From JAVBNT01 sp031551355 (GTDB taxonomy: Bacteria > Vulcanimicrobiota > CADAWZ01): a DNA stretch of 64,000 nucleotides. Where the stretch lies: positions 1-64,000 of the forward strand of contig JAVBNT010000034.1 in assembly GCA_031551355.1 (NCBI GenBank), in the 5' to 3' direction. How positions within the stretch are numbered: position 1 is the first letter of the stretch; every line of letters starts with the position of its first letter. Below the pieces are notes generated by a model, which ran no database searches, was not told the origin of the DNA, and worked only from the letters and a program-made list of their open reading frames with translations. Below are positions 25,373 to 33,270 of this stretch, in pieces. Position numbers and translations under genes: made by a program.

Positions 25373-26670
25373 GTTTTCTCACACAGATGAATGTAAGTTC
25401 TGTCGCCCTTTTTTTCATTGCTTAGAACGGTAAATTTTGTTCCCGGAGGAAATAGAATTTCATCTTCATCCGGGCATTCGGAAATCCAGCTGATGTCCTT
25501 GCCTTTTGAGACTGATTCTATTTTCAGCAGGACATTTTCTTCGCTGCCGTATTTACTGTCTGCCCATCCGCTATATTTGGAGGTTGAGATAAATGATTTG
25601 TATTGAATATCGGAGCCTGCTTTATGTTTTTTTAGAAAGTCTTTGGGCATGACAGCTTTACGGTAAACCGTTCCTTGATATGAAGGCAGTTTTTCCAGCC
25701 CTTCGACCGTAGGCTTTATAATCGGCTGCAGAGCGTTTGTTTTTCCTTCCAGCTCATATGTCAGCGCGCTGTTAATTGCTCTGTATCCGTTTACGGTATA
25801 GTGTTTAAGGCATATAACGTTTGCAAGGGATAGGTTTGCTTCTTTTGTTGCCTGACGTGACATCAGCCTTTCATTTTTTATCGAGGTCAGATAATTATTA
25901 AAATTTTCCATAGAGCCGTTTTTCTTCCAGAAAGCTTTGAGCTGGCTTGCCTCCGGGTCCAACGTAAGCCTTTCGTTCAGTGCCGCTCCGACAGTTTGAT
26001 GTGCCGTCTGGCTCATCAGGTTTGCCTTATTATCGGGATCCTTTTTTTCAGTGGTTTCGGATACTATGGAAAAGGCTTCAAATCCCTGCATAAAACGGAT
26101 ATTCTTTTCGGTAATTTCTTTAAGGCCGGTGTTCTTTTTTAACTCCGGATTAGAGAGAATTTCATTTTGAATCTCTTCCTTATTGAAATTTTTTATTTTT
26201 TCCGCTCCGGGAAAAACCACTACATAATTTTTCGCGGGAAAATTTTTTATGCCCCAGGACAGAAAGTTTTTTAATTCATTTGTCTTTCCGGACTCTGCGG
26301 ATTCGATTGGAACTGAATCGTATTTTGCCGTTTCACCGTCAATATCCAGAGTATAGCGTTTTTCAGCACTTTGGATATCCTTGGATTTTTTATCCTGACC
26401 AAACTGTATGGCAAAATGAGCTTTGTCTTTAAATCCGTAAAAATCAAGCCCGTAAATGTCTTTGGCAAACGAATCCGGTAATTCTTTTTTTGTTGTTGTA
26501 TAGCAAAGCACGGTCCAGTCTTTTTTGTATACCGGTTCCTGTTTGGAATTTCCGTTTATTTCAACGCTGTCCGATGTTGCGGCTTCTTTTTTCTGTTTGC
26601 AGCTGGCTGTTTTTTGCGGGATTGTATTCGGTTGTAAATTATGTATGCCCGAAGGTTTGATAACAGACAT
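25360..26670 (-). CDS. pseudo-clostripain/ADP-ribosyltransferase fusion, paralogue A
   Basis: A 436-residue first gene of the operon. The leader contains NLQPNTIPQK, then a polar linker to about 48. Residues 50-225 match clostripain landmarks (DWTVLCY, FLSWGIKNFPAKNYVVVFPG, MQGFEAFSIVS), but both catalytic positions are gone: no HG motif, and Phe200 replaces Cys. Residues 280-430 form the ADP-ribosyltransferase: LKHYTVNGYRAIN, Arg337 in VYR, FISTS (360-364), DEDEILFPPG with Glu402/Glu404. Known R-S-E enzymes modify Arg or other acceptors; the target here is unknown. It has its own promoter (26705-26733) and AGGTGGG before ATG. No antitoxin-like or ADP-ribosyl-hydrolase gene is adjacent. Confidence 0.87.
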   Translation of the reverse strand: MSVIKPSGIHNLQPNTIPQKTASCKQKKEAATSDSVEINGNSKQEPVYKKDWTVLCYTTTKKELPDSFAKDIYGLDFYGFKDKAHFAIQFGQDKKSKDIQSAEKRYTLDIDGETAKYDSVPIESAESGKTNELKNFLSWGIKNFPAKNYVVVFPGAEKIKNFNKEEIQNEILSNPELKKNTGLKEITEKNIRFMQGFEAFSIVSETTEKKDPDNKANLMSQTAHQTVGAALNERLTLDPEASQLKAFWKKNGSMENFNNYLTSIKNERLMSRQATKEANLSLANVICLKHYTVNGYRAINSALTYELEGKTNALQPIIKPTVEGLEKLPSYQGTVYRKAVMPKDFLKKHKAGSDIQYKSFISTSKYSGWADSKYGSEENVLLKIESVSKGKDISWISECPDEDEILFPPGTKFTVLSNEKKGDRTYIHLCEKTCQK

Positions 26671-26704
26671 AAACCCACCTTTGATCTTATAAAAATACTA
26701 TTTA

Positions 26705-26733
26705 ATCATAAACCTTAATATGTATGGAGTCAA
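26705..26733 (-). promoter_or_regulatory. sigma70-type promoter of the ART operon
   Basis: On the minus strand TTGACT and TATGAT are 17 bases apart, about 35 bases before the first ATG (26670). Together with the terminator just upstream this makes the three genes a separate transcription unit. Confidence 0.7.
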
Positions 26734-26747
26734 TGAAAAAAATGTTA

Positions 26748-26782
26748 ATAAAAAACCACACTTTTTCAGAAAAGTGTGGTTT
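26748..26782 (-). terminator. Rho-independent terminator after the 26878 gene
   Basis: A perfect 13-bp stem (AAACCACACTTTT / AAAAGTGTGGTTT) has a TCAG loop and a minus-strand T run. It isolates the ART operon from the upstream gene. Confidence 0.88.
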
Positions 26783-26877
26783 ACGTTTGTCTGTTTTAGT
26801 AAATAATCCTGTTTATCCGCATCGTTTTTATGAGCGTGCTGAAGTCGATACCTGCTGCCATGACCTGTTCTTTCTCT

Positions 26878-27948
26878 TTACAGATCGTCGTCATACTCAA
26901 TAGGAACTTCTCTGTCCGGCTTTTCTTCCTCAATTTCCTCAATTATGCTTGTTGGTTCGGAGTTACGCTCTTCGTTGATGGCAAAGGCAAACTTTTTGGA
27001 AAGTGAGCTGCTGTCCGTGCCGAAACCGCTGTTTAGCGAGCCGCTGTTCGAGCCGCCGCTATACTGAATCTGTCCGGTTCTTGCAGAAATTATTCCTGCA
27101 GGCCGGTTTCCGTAATTACCGGGCATATGTCCGGATAAGCTGCCTGAAGCTGTCTCGTTGAACGGACTTGGCGGTTTTGAAAGGTCTGCCGCTGTGGAGA
27201 GCTGTGCCGGTTGTGTTGTGTTTGGACTGCTTTCTCCGGCACTCTCCGCCCGTTGAGGCAGCCTTATCGTTTCATGATGAGGCTGCGGAGCGGAGGACTG
27301 CAGTCTTCCCGAACCGGAGATATTTCCGGTTAGCGGGTTTTGAAGTTTTCCGGAACCGGTTTCCGGGAACTGGAGTCGTCCTGCCAGTCCTCCGGACGGT
27401 GGCGAGAAGCCGCTTTGTTTAAGGTTACCTGAATCTGCAGACAGTCCGCTTAATCCGTGGAGTTTGCCGGATTCATTCACTGAAGGCTGTCGTTCCTTTT
27501 CGTGCTGTTCGATAGCCGATTGCGAGATCATTTCCGTTTTAGGAGCGGAAGACAGGCTCTGGGGATAGATACCGGCAGGTAATTGTGTATGGCCGCTTTG
27601 CGGAACTGCCGCTGTGTTTGGTGCGGCAAAGGTATTGAGATTTCTCAATTTTTCGGAATATTGATTTTTAGAGATGCTCGGCAGTTGATGTGATTTGCCG
27701 GAAATTTCTTCTTTAAGGGCGGTCATCATTTCCTTGACATCATTGTATATTTGTTCGTTATTTTTCTCTACTGCCTGTGCGAAAGCTTCAGCCATGTAGT
27801 TTCTGAAAACCCAATCGGCGAGCGCAGATATTTCCATTGCGTCTTCATTTTCGCCGATTACCTCTTCCATGCGCTCCATAAGCTCTTCATCATGCTGCTT
27901 GAAGTAGTCGTCAAGAAATTGTTTTACATCTATCCCGAAGTAGCTCAT
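26878..27948 (-). CDS. unknown protein: helical head, long Ser/Gly/Pro-rich region, acidic tail
   Basis: A 356-residue protein of no recognised family. Residues 1-85 are strongly helical and acidic (FLDDYFKQHDEELMERMEEV). Residues 90-325 are low-complexity with recurring SG-(K/R/N/S)-L motifs such as SGKLH, SGNLK, GSGKLQ, GSGRLQ and SGSLSG. The tail (335-356) is acidic. No signal peptide or membrane helix is seen, so it is probably cytoplasmic and largely disordered. The start at 27948 has AGGAGGC six bases upstream. It is monocistronic with its own terminator. The repeated short motifs suggest binding sites for a partner or a modifying enzyme, which is inference. Confidence 0.7.
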   Translation of the reverse strand: MSYFGIDVKQFLDDYFKQHDEELMERMEEVIGENEDAMEISALADWVFRNYMAEAFAQAVEKNNEQIYNDVKEMMTALKEEISGKSHQLPSISKNQYSEKLRNLNTFAAPNTAAVPQSGHTQLPAGIYPQSLSSAPKTEMISQSAIEQHEKERQPSVNESGKLHGLSGLSADSGNLKQSGFSPPSGGLAGRLQFPETGSGKLQNPLTGNISGSGRLQSSAPQPHHETIRLPQRAESAGESSPNTTQPAQLSTAADLSKPPSPFNETASGSLSGHMPGNYGNRPAGIISARTGQIQYSGGSNSGSLNSGFGTDSSSLSKKFAFAINEERNSEPTSIIEEIEEEKPDREVPIEYDDDL

Positions 27949-28194
27949 TAAGCCTCCTGAGCAAAATAGAGAAAGTAGACCCTAATAAATTGGCTATAGT
28001 TCTTTTAGATACCTCTGTTTTGATTCACATAACAATAAAGCCCCTTTTATATTGCATTAATTAGCGCTTAAGGAGCCTGATTTTTAGAAGACAGAGATTG
28101 TTTAAATGTCCGGTTAAAGTATATTTTATAAACTGATTATAATGGTTGCCATGGGATGTATATAAGGATTTTAATGTAAAAAATCTATTAACAT

Positions 28195-28710
28195 TTAGAC
28201 ATCAAGGTTTTTTTTGAATATCAGATGCGGCATTTTTTTCCCGTCATACTCTTTAATCATTGTTCCTACGAGCTTCATTCCTATATTTTCGGCTACTTTT
28301 AATGATGAATTGTTTTCCGGTCTGATCTCGCAGTATACCGTTGAGGCCTTAAGTTGTTTTTTTGCATATTCGGCACAGGCCCGGGCCCCTTCGGCAGCGA
28401 ACCCCAGGTTCCATTTGTTCCTGCAGAGGATATACCCTATTTCCCATACCGTTTCATTTTCAATATTGCTTTTCAGCAGACCGATTTGCCCTATAGTTTC
28501 ATGGCTTTTTTTGTCCTCGGCAAGCAGGTAGCCGATGCCGTCTTTTTCATATCTTTCCTGCTGTTTTAAGATCCACTCATTAATTTCACTATCGGAAAAT
28601 GTTTTTTCCCAGGCATACATAACCTGCGGGTCGCCCAGCATTTTTTTTAGATTTTCAAAATCGGAGCATTTGATTTTTCGTAAAATCATCCTGTCTGTTT
28701 CGATCATCAT
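28195..28710 (-). CDS. GNAT family N-acetyltransferase (RimJ/RimL type)
   Basis: A 171-residue GNAT protein: ETDRMILRKIKCSDFENL at the start, IGQIGLLKSNIENETVWEIGYILCRNKWNLGFAAEGARA around the acetyl-CoA site, and ENNSSLKVAENIGMKLVGT near the end. This RimJ/RimL arrangement transfers acetyl from acetyl-CoA to an amino group, often on a ribosomal protein, peptide or small molecule; the acceptor is unknown. It lies 12 bases downstream of the crcB remnant on the same strand. Either Met of the opening MM pair may be used; an AGGGAG site precedes them. Confidence 0.88.
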   Translation of the reverse strand: MMIETDRMILRKIKCSDFENLKKMLGDPQVMYAWEKTFSDSEINEWILKQQERYEKDGIGYLLAEDKKSHETIGQIGLLKSNIENETVWEIGYILCRNKWNLGFAAEGARACAEYAKKQLKASTVYCEIRPENNSSLKVAENIGMKLVGTMIKEYDGKKMPHLIFKKNLDV

Positions 28711-28722
28711 AACTCCCTGATT

Positions 28723-29185
28723 TTAGGCTTTTTTGAAGAGCATTTTTGCCAAAAACAAACCTAACCCGACACCGGCAAAACTTAATGTCAGATTCAACAG
28801 AATATTGGTAATTGCCGGTAAATATCTGTATTCCGTGAACAGAGAGAACGTCTCCCAGCTAAATGATGAAAAGGTACTTAATCCCCCCAACAGACCTGCC
28901 GTTAAAAAAAGTTTGGTTTTTGGAGGCAGAGCGGCAAAACTCAGCTCGGCACCCATTATAAACCCGATAAACAAACCCGCAATCGTCCATGCGGCATAGC
29001 CGCACAACTATAAATGAAAACATCCGTTAGGATGCCTGTCATTGTTATGTTTTCATAACAATGACGTTTGATATAAGGGTGCCGAACGGGAACCAGGGTG
29101 CATGTTGAGCAGAGGCTTTGGTTATTAGAAAACGCATGGCTGCCCCGATGAATCCGCCGCATCCTACGTAAAATAACTCTGCCAT
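28723..29185 (-). pseudogene. crcB: crcB/Fluc fluoride channel gene broken by a 58-bp insert
   Basis: The true start is ATG 29185 (AAAGGA seven bases upstream). Codons 1-40 read as a normal Fluc N-terminus (CGGFIGAAMRFLITKA, WFPFGTLISN). The frame then meets TAA within a 58-base segment (29008-29065). After it the channel resumes (CGYAAWTIAGLFIGF, FLTAGLLGGLSTFSSFSWE) to the end at 28723. Removing exactly 58 bases restores one 134-codon frame, the family's normal length, with codon 41 as TTG. The insert holds a 12-bp perfect hairpin and a smaller one. Fluc channels export fluoride as dual-topology dimers and need the N-terminal helix, so the gene should be dead unless the insert is bypassed. 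Confidence 0.82.
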
Positions 29186-29209
29186 ATTGTTTTCCTTTAA
29201 AGCATAATT

Positions 29210-29842
29210 TTATGTTTGTCTTTTGACAGGGTTCCTTATAACCGTTTTAAGTTTTGCCGGATCTGTTTTTCGCGGATCGCTGATATAAATTTCATGGTGT
29301 TTGTGCTGCGGTCCTGTTAAATCTGTCAATCCGTTTTTTTCTATAAAGTCGGTCATTTTTTCAAGAGAACGTTTTTCTTCGCTATAAGGCCCGGTATGCA
29401 TTACCTGAACACAAAGCCCTTCTTTAAAAGTTTCAAATACGGCTTTGGAAAAATCAATATCGATCTTTTTTGTCTTGCATTCGTCAAGCGCTTTTCTGAA
29501 CATGTCCGCATCCACAAATTCCGGCTGCCGGATCATTGACACCCATTGAAAATTTTCTTTTTTGCCGTCGTCAAACATTAAGCCGTCGCTCCACCACAGC
29601 CCTTCGAGCGGCGGAACGACGTATTCAAAATAAGCATGATTGAGCTTGTTCTTCATTTTTATGGTGTATGAGAGACTGTAAAGCGCTGCTATTGAATTTT
29701 GATATTCATCGCCGCCGGGGCTTCCTTTGCCCTGAATTTTTATGAATTTCATTTCGCAAACGTCTATGACTGAAGGTGTTTCCCCGGGGAGATACAGATC
29801 TTTGTATTTCTTTTTGTAATCTATTTTTAAACCGGTCATCAA
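29210..29842 (-). CDS. GyrI-like small-molecule-binding domain protein
   Basis: A 210-residue protein with the GyrI/SOUL-like arrangement: FIKIQGKGSPGG, SIAALYSLSYTIKM, YVVPPLEGLWW, VCVQVMHTGPYSEEKRSLEKMTDFIEKNGL and HHEIYISDPRKTDPAKLKTVIRNPV. Members of this uncharacterised COG4832-type group are free-standing ligand-binding domains like the effector part of AraC/MerR regulators, and some hydrolyse small molecules. There is no DNA-binding domain. The gene is 12 bases downstream of thpR and upstream of the broken crcB. Confidence 0.85.
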   Translation of the reverse strand: MMTGLKIDYKKKYKDLYLPGETPSVIDVCEMKFIKIQGKGSPGGDEYQNSIAALYSLSYTIKMKNKLNHAYFEYVVPPLEGLWWSDGLMFDDGKKENFQWVSMIRQPEFVDADMFRKALDECKTKKIDIDFSKAVFETFKEGLCVQVMHTGPYSEEKRSLEKMTDFIEKNGLTDLTGPQHKHHEIYISDPRKTDPAKLKTVIRNPVKRQT

Positions 29843-29854
29843 AATTACCTCAGT

Positions 29855-30385
29855 TCAATTTTTTTTATAGATCTCCGTGTATACAAGTTTTCCACCGATT
29901 CTTTCCGATTTCATAAGGCTTATATGCTCTGTTTTTGCGGTGATTTTTTCTCCGTTTAGCGGATTGCCGGTTGAGTTTATGTCAAACCCTTCCGGTATGA
30001 TTATTTTGCGTCCGAGTGTCAGATGCGGGTTGTAGCTCCTTTTTTCGATGTCGAACCCTTTCTTTCTTAGAGAGTCGGCAAGTTCTTCGCGTATTTCCAA
30101 AAGTTTTTTATTCTTTTTTATGCCGAACCATAAAATGTCTCCTCCCGGGCGCTTGAACGTTCCCAGCCCCTGTAGCTGCAAATCTGTCATCGGGCTTTCC
30201 ACAGCGTCCATTGCCGATTTTATTTCCTCTGTATTTTCACTTTCTCCAATAAAAACAAGTGTCAGGTGCAGGTTCTCTTTGCTGGAAAAACTGCCTCTTA
30301 CTCCCTGTGCCTTCGTTCGCAGCATGACTTTATAGAGAAATTCTTTAATATCGGCATTGAAATTTATTGCCGTGAACAGTCTCAT
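29855..30385 (-). CDS. thpR: RNA 2',3'-cyclic phosphodiesterase (2'-5' RNA ligase family)
   Basis: A 176-residue member of the 2H phosphoesterase family. Both catalytic HxT motifs are present: HLTLVFIGE (about residue 40) and HLTLGRK (about 120). ThpR opens 2',3'-cyclic phosphates on RNA ends and can ligate tRNA halves through 2'-5' bonds in vitro. Length is standard. It begins a probable three- or four-gene minus-strand run (thpR, GyrI-like, crcB, GNAT). The window also has RtcB at 20 kb, which acts on the same kind of RNA end. Confidence 0.93.
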   Translation of the reverse strand: MRLFTAINFNADIKEFLYKVMLRTKAQGVRGSFSSKENLHLTLVFIGESENTEEIKSAMDAVESPMTDLQLQGLGTFKRPGGDILWFGIKKNKKLLEIREELADSLRKKGFDIEKRSYNPHLTLGRKIIIPEGFDINSTGNPLNGEKITAKTEHISLMKSERIGGKLVYTEIYKKN

Positions 30386-30539
30386 AAGATAATGTATTCC
30401 TACATTTTTTTTATTTTAGAGCCAACTATTTCTTTTCAGAATATTTTATTCCGTTTTTTATATTTTTTACCCTTGTTTTCCGATTGATAAAAGGGTTTAT
30501 TTTGTTTTTTTTAAATCTTTATATCAGAGATTAACTACT

Positions 30540-30902
30540 ATGTCAAAAAAACAAAGATCAGCTGGAAGCTTGATTTCAATAAAAATCATTGCCTTATTTT
30601 TGATTTCGGCACTGTTTTTATTTCCTGTTGTTTTTTCAATCCACAATCATTGTACCGCCTGTGCCTCAGGTTGCTGCGGTGAAGGATCTTCTGCGGAACT
30701 TTCAATTAAATCCCCGTCCGCGGCTGTGGAATGCAGTCTTTGTGATTCCCTTGTAGCGCTGAGAAATTCATTTTTCTTTTTCTCTTCCGCTTTGACTTTT
30801 TTGATTGTAGCGCTATTTTTATTTAAAGTATCTTCGTTTGACACTCCGGCTTTTAGGGCCATTTTTACACTTCCTTCAAGAGCTCCCCCCGCTTCTGTTT
30901 GA
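30540..30902 (+). CDS. small Cys/His-rich membrane protein at the head of the zinc uptake operon
   Basis: A 120-residue protein. Membrane segments lie at about 12-33 and 78-96. Between them, facing the periplasm if the first segment is an anchor, is a metal-ligand-rich loop: HNHC (35-38), CASGCC (41-46) and CSLC (65-68). No family is named with confidence; it resembles the small DUF2946-like proteins found near metal transporters. It starts 42 bases before the outer-membrane gene, and the following genes encode a zinc-type ABC system, so a role in metal sensing or relay is likely but inferred. Confidence 0.7.
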   Translation: MSKKQRSAGSLISIKIIALFLISALFLFPVVFSIHNHCTACASGCCGEGSSAELSIKSPSAAVECSLCDSLVALRNSFFFFSSALTFLIVALFLFKVSSFDTPAFRAIFTLPSRAPPASV

Positions 30903-30944
30903 AAATAGATATTATTTTAATTTATATTTAAAACAGGAGTATTT

Positions 30945-32330
30945 ATGCAAAGAAAATTCTTTATTTTTTGTATTGCTTTTTTGTTTGCCTGCTGCAGTTC
31001 TTCTTTTGCCGAAAATAAAAAACAGGATTCAAAGAGCAATAAATCACAGCGTGTTGTTACGATTACCGAATCGCAGTTTGATGACATAATGAGGAAAATG
31101 GATTCCATGCAGCGCGAGATAGATTCTCTGAAACTCCAGTTGGAGAATTCACAGTCTGCGGAAAAAGCATCTTCAGTTGTAGCGGAAACATCTAGGCCGT
31201 CAAATGTTGCCGGAGAAAAGGCCGAAAAAAATCAGGATGGAATATCTGAGGAAACGTCCCCTGCCGATGATGAGTCGGTTTTGAAAGAGCTTCAGAGCCA
31301 ACAGCAGTTGTCGGATACCGATGTTACTTCCGGCAATTCAGCTAAACTGCCGGAATCCGTATCTAATCCTAAGATAAGCATTAACGGAGACTTTCTCTGG
31401 AATATTAATAATAACCCTAATGTTGAAGGCGACAGCCCTTTTCAGGTCAGGGAAATTGAGTTTGCTTTTCAGGATAACATAGATCCGTGGAGCAAGGCCG
31501 ATATTTTTGCCGGTTTAAAAAAAGAAGACGGCGAGTATGTCTTTGAGCTTGAAGAGGCTTATTTGACGCTTAATAAACTGCCGCTTACACTGCAGGCAAG
31601 GGTGGGGCAGATGAGACTTCCTTTCGGAAAAGATAATGAGATTCACCAGCATGCCCTGCCTTATGTCGACAGGCCTGATGTAATCCATAATTTCTTTGGT
31701 GAAGAAGGACAAAAGGGGATCGGCCTTGAGATGTCGGGGATTCTTCCTATGGGCAAAGTTTATGCCGAGTTTACCGGTGCCGTGGTTAAAAATCTTGCGA
31801 GCAGCTCATTCGATGAAAATGCGAACGGAAAACCGATGTATTTGGAAAGAGGACGCCTGTTCTCCGATTTAAGTGACAGTTCGAACATAGAATTGGGGTA
31901 TTCCAATTTATCCGGTTATAACGATGTTGATACTTTGTACAATACTACCGTTCAGGGCGTTGATTTTACTTACCGCTGGAAGCCGCTCGATGCCGGGAAC
32001 TACAGGTCTATAATGCTCAGAGGTGAGTATCTTTGGAGCAAGCGTTTTGCCGAAGACGGAGTATTGAAATCAAAAGGTTACTATGCTTTCGGTCAGTATC
32101 AGCTTAACAAAAACTGGTTTTTGGGAGGCCGTTATGACTATTCCGAGCAGCCTCAGGCTCCTGAATTATCCTCACATTCCTACAGCGCTATACTGACTTA
32201 TTATCCTACCGAATATTGTTATTACAGGCTGCAGTATAAAAATGTAATGTCAAATTTTGAACCGAAGCAGAACCAGTGGCTCTTCCAGATTAATTTTCTT
32301 ATGGGACCGCATGGTGCACATAAATTTTAA
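30945..32330 (+). CDS. outer-membrane beta-barrel (porin-like) protein of the zinc operon
   Basis: A 461-residue secreted protein. Signal peptide 1-22 ends SSSFA. Residues 40-67 form a short coiled coil (MRKMDSMQREIDSLKLQL), then a polar linker. From about 140 the sequence is amphipathic beta-strand with aromatic girdles (ISINGDFLWNI, LQARVGQMRLPFGKDNE, YRLQYKNVMS) and a final aromatic strand, as in outer-membrane porins. Coiled coil plus barrel recalls trimeric OprO/P-like or peptidoglycan-anchored porins. AGGAG precedes the ATG. Position 11 bases before the binding-protein gene suggests it admits the metal or a chelate across the outer membrane. Confidence 0.8.
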   Translation: MQRKFFIFCIAFLFACCSSSFAENKKQDSKSNKSQRVVTITESQFDDIMRKMDSMQREIDSLKLQLENSQSAEKASSVVAETSRPSNVAGEKAEKNQDGISEETSPADDESVLKELQSQQQLSDTDVTSGNSAKLPESVSNPKISINGDFLWNINNNPNVEGDSPFQVREIEFAFQDNIDPWSKADIFAGLKKEDGEYVFELEEAYLTLNKLPLTLQARVGQMRLPFGKDNEIHQHALPYVDRPDVIHNFFGEEGQKGIGLEMSGILPMGKVYAEFTGAVVKNLASSSFDENANGKPMYLERGRLFSDLSDSSNIELGYSNLSGYNDVDTLYNTTVQGVDFTYRWKPLDAGNYRSIMLRGEYLWSKRFAEDGVLKSKGYYAFGQYQLNKNWFLGGRYDYSEQPQAPELSSHSYSAILTYYPTEYCYYRLQYKNVMSNFEPKQNQWLFQINFLMGPHGAHKF

Positions 32331-32341
32331 GGAGTATTTAC

Positions 32342-33262
32342 ATGAGAAAAATAATATTTGTTTTTTGTTTGTCTGTTATTGTTTGTTTCCTGTGCTTTCT
32401 TCCCGCGCAGGCCAGGATAAATATTGTTACGAGCACGCCTGACCTTAAGGATATTGCCCAACGTATCGGCGGCAGCAATGTTACGGTAACCTCTATCGCC
32501 AAAGGTTATCAGGACCCGCATTTTGTTGAACCGAAACCGTCTTATATGCTCCTTCTTAAAAAAGCCGATCTGTATTTGGTTATGGGTATGTCGCTTGAGT
32601 CCGGATGGTCACCTTCTCTTGAACAGGGTTCAAGAAATGCTTCTGTGATGAGGGGATCTGCCGGGTATGTTGACTGTTCTGCCGGGATCACGCCGATAGA
32701 AGTCCCTCAGGGCGGAGCTGATAGGAGTATGGGTGATGTGCATCCTAACGGCAATCCTCATTATCAGTTGGACCCTGATAATGCAAGGATAATTGCCAAA
32801 AATATAGCGGCGGCGCTGATAAGGAAAGACCCGTCTTCAAAAGCTTTGTATGAGTCAAATCTAAGTTCTTTTGACAAGGCGGTTGTTAAGGCTGAGATAA
32901 GATGGCTTACGAAGATGAAGCCCTACAAGGGGATGAAGGTCGTGACCGATCATAAAATGTGGTCATATTTTGCCAAACGTTTTGGGCTTGATGTTGTGGC
33001 GACCATTGAGCCCAAGCCGGGGATATCTCCATCCCCCTCGCATATTGCCAAGGTCATATCGCTAATAAAGGAACAGGATGTAAAGCTGATCATCAGAACG
33101 CCGTATTTTGATGCGAAGGTTCCTGATATGATTGCCAGAAATACAGGCGTAAAAAATGTTGTTTTGCCTTCGTCTGTCGGAGGAGTTGACGGTATCGATG
33201 ATTATTTTTCGTTATTCGACTATATAACGGACAGTATTGTAAAATCTGCGGCGGCAAAGTAG
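32342..33262 (+). CDS. metal ABC transporter substrate-binding protein (ZnuA/AdcA-like)
   Basis: A 306-residue cluster A-I binding protein. Signal peptide 1-24 (PAQA) has no lipobox, so it is periplasmic. Ligand candidates are His60 (DPHFVEPKPSY), His134/His140 (GDVHPNGNPHYQLDP), His204 (TDHKMWSYF) and an Asp near the C-terminus (GGVDGIDDYF). The arrangement fits zinc or manganese. AAGGAG lies before the start, 11 bases after the barrel gene. It hands metal to the permease encoded two genes on. The residues around the sites differ from the orphan receptor at 8.9 kb (H..H pair separated by five residues here), so specificity may differ. Confidence 0.92.
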   Translation: MRKIIFVFCLSVIVCFLCFLPAQARINIVTSTPDLKDIAQRIGGSNVTVTSIAKGYQDPHFVEPKPSYMLLLKKADLYLVMGMSLESGWSPSLEQGSRNASVMRGSAGYVDCSAGITPIEVPQGGADRSMGDVHPNGNPHYQLDPDNARIIAKNIAAALIRKDPSSKALYESNLSSFDKAVVKAEIRWLTKMKPYKGMKVVTDHKMWSYFAKRFGLDVVATIEPKPGISPSPSHIAKVISLIKEQDVKLIIRTPYFDAKVPDMIARNTGVKNVVLPSSVGGVDGIDDYFSLFDYITDSIVKSAAAK

Positions 33263-33270
33263 GTGTTCTT

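Noticed and set aside
29008..29065. Programmed ribosome bypassing over the crcB insert
   Set aside because: Known bypass sites have matching take-off and landing codons. The frame after the insert is preceded directly by a stop, and I found no matching codon pair. Excision or simple inactivation is more likely.
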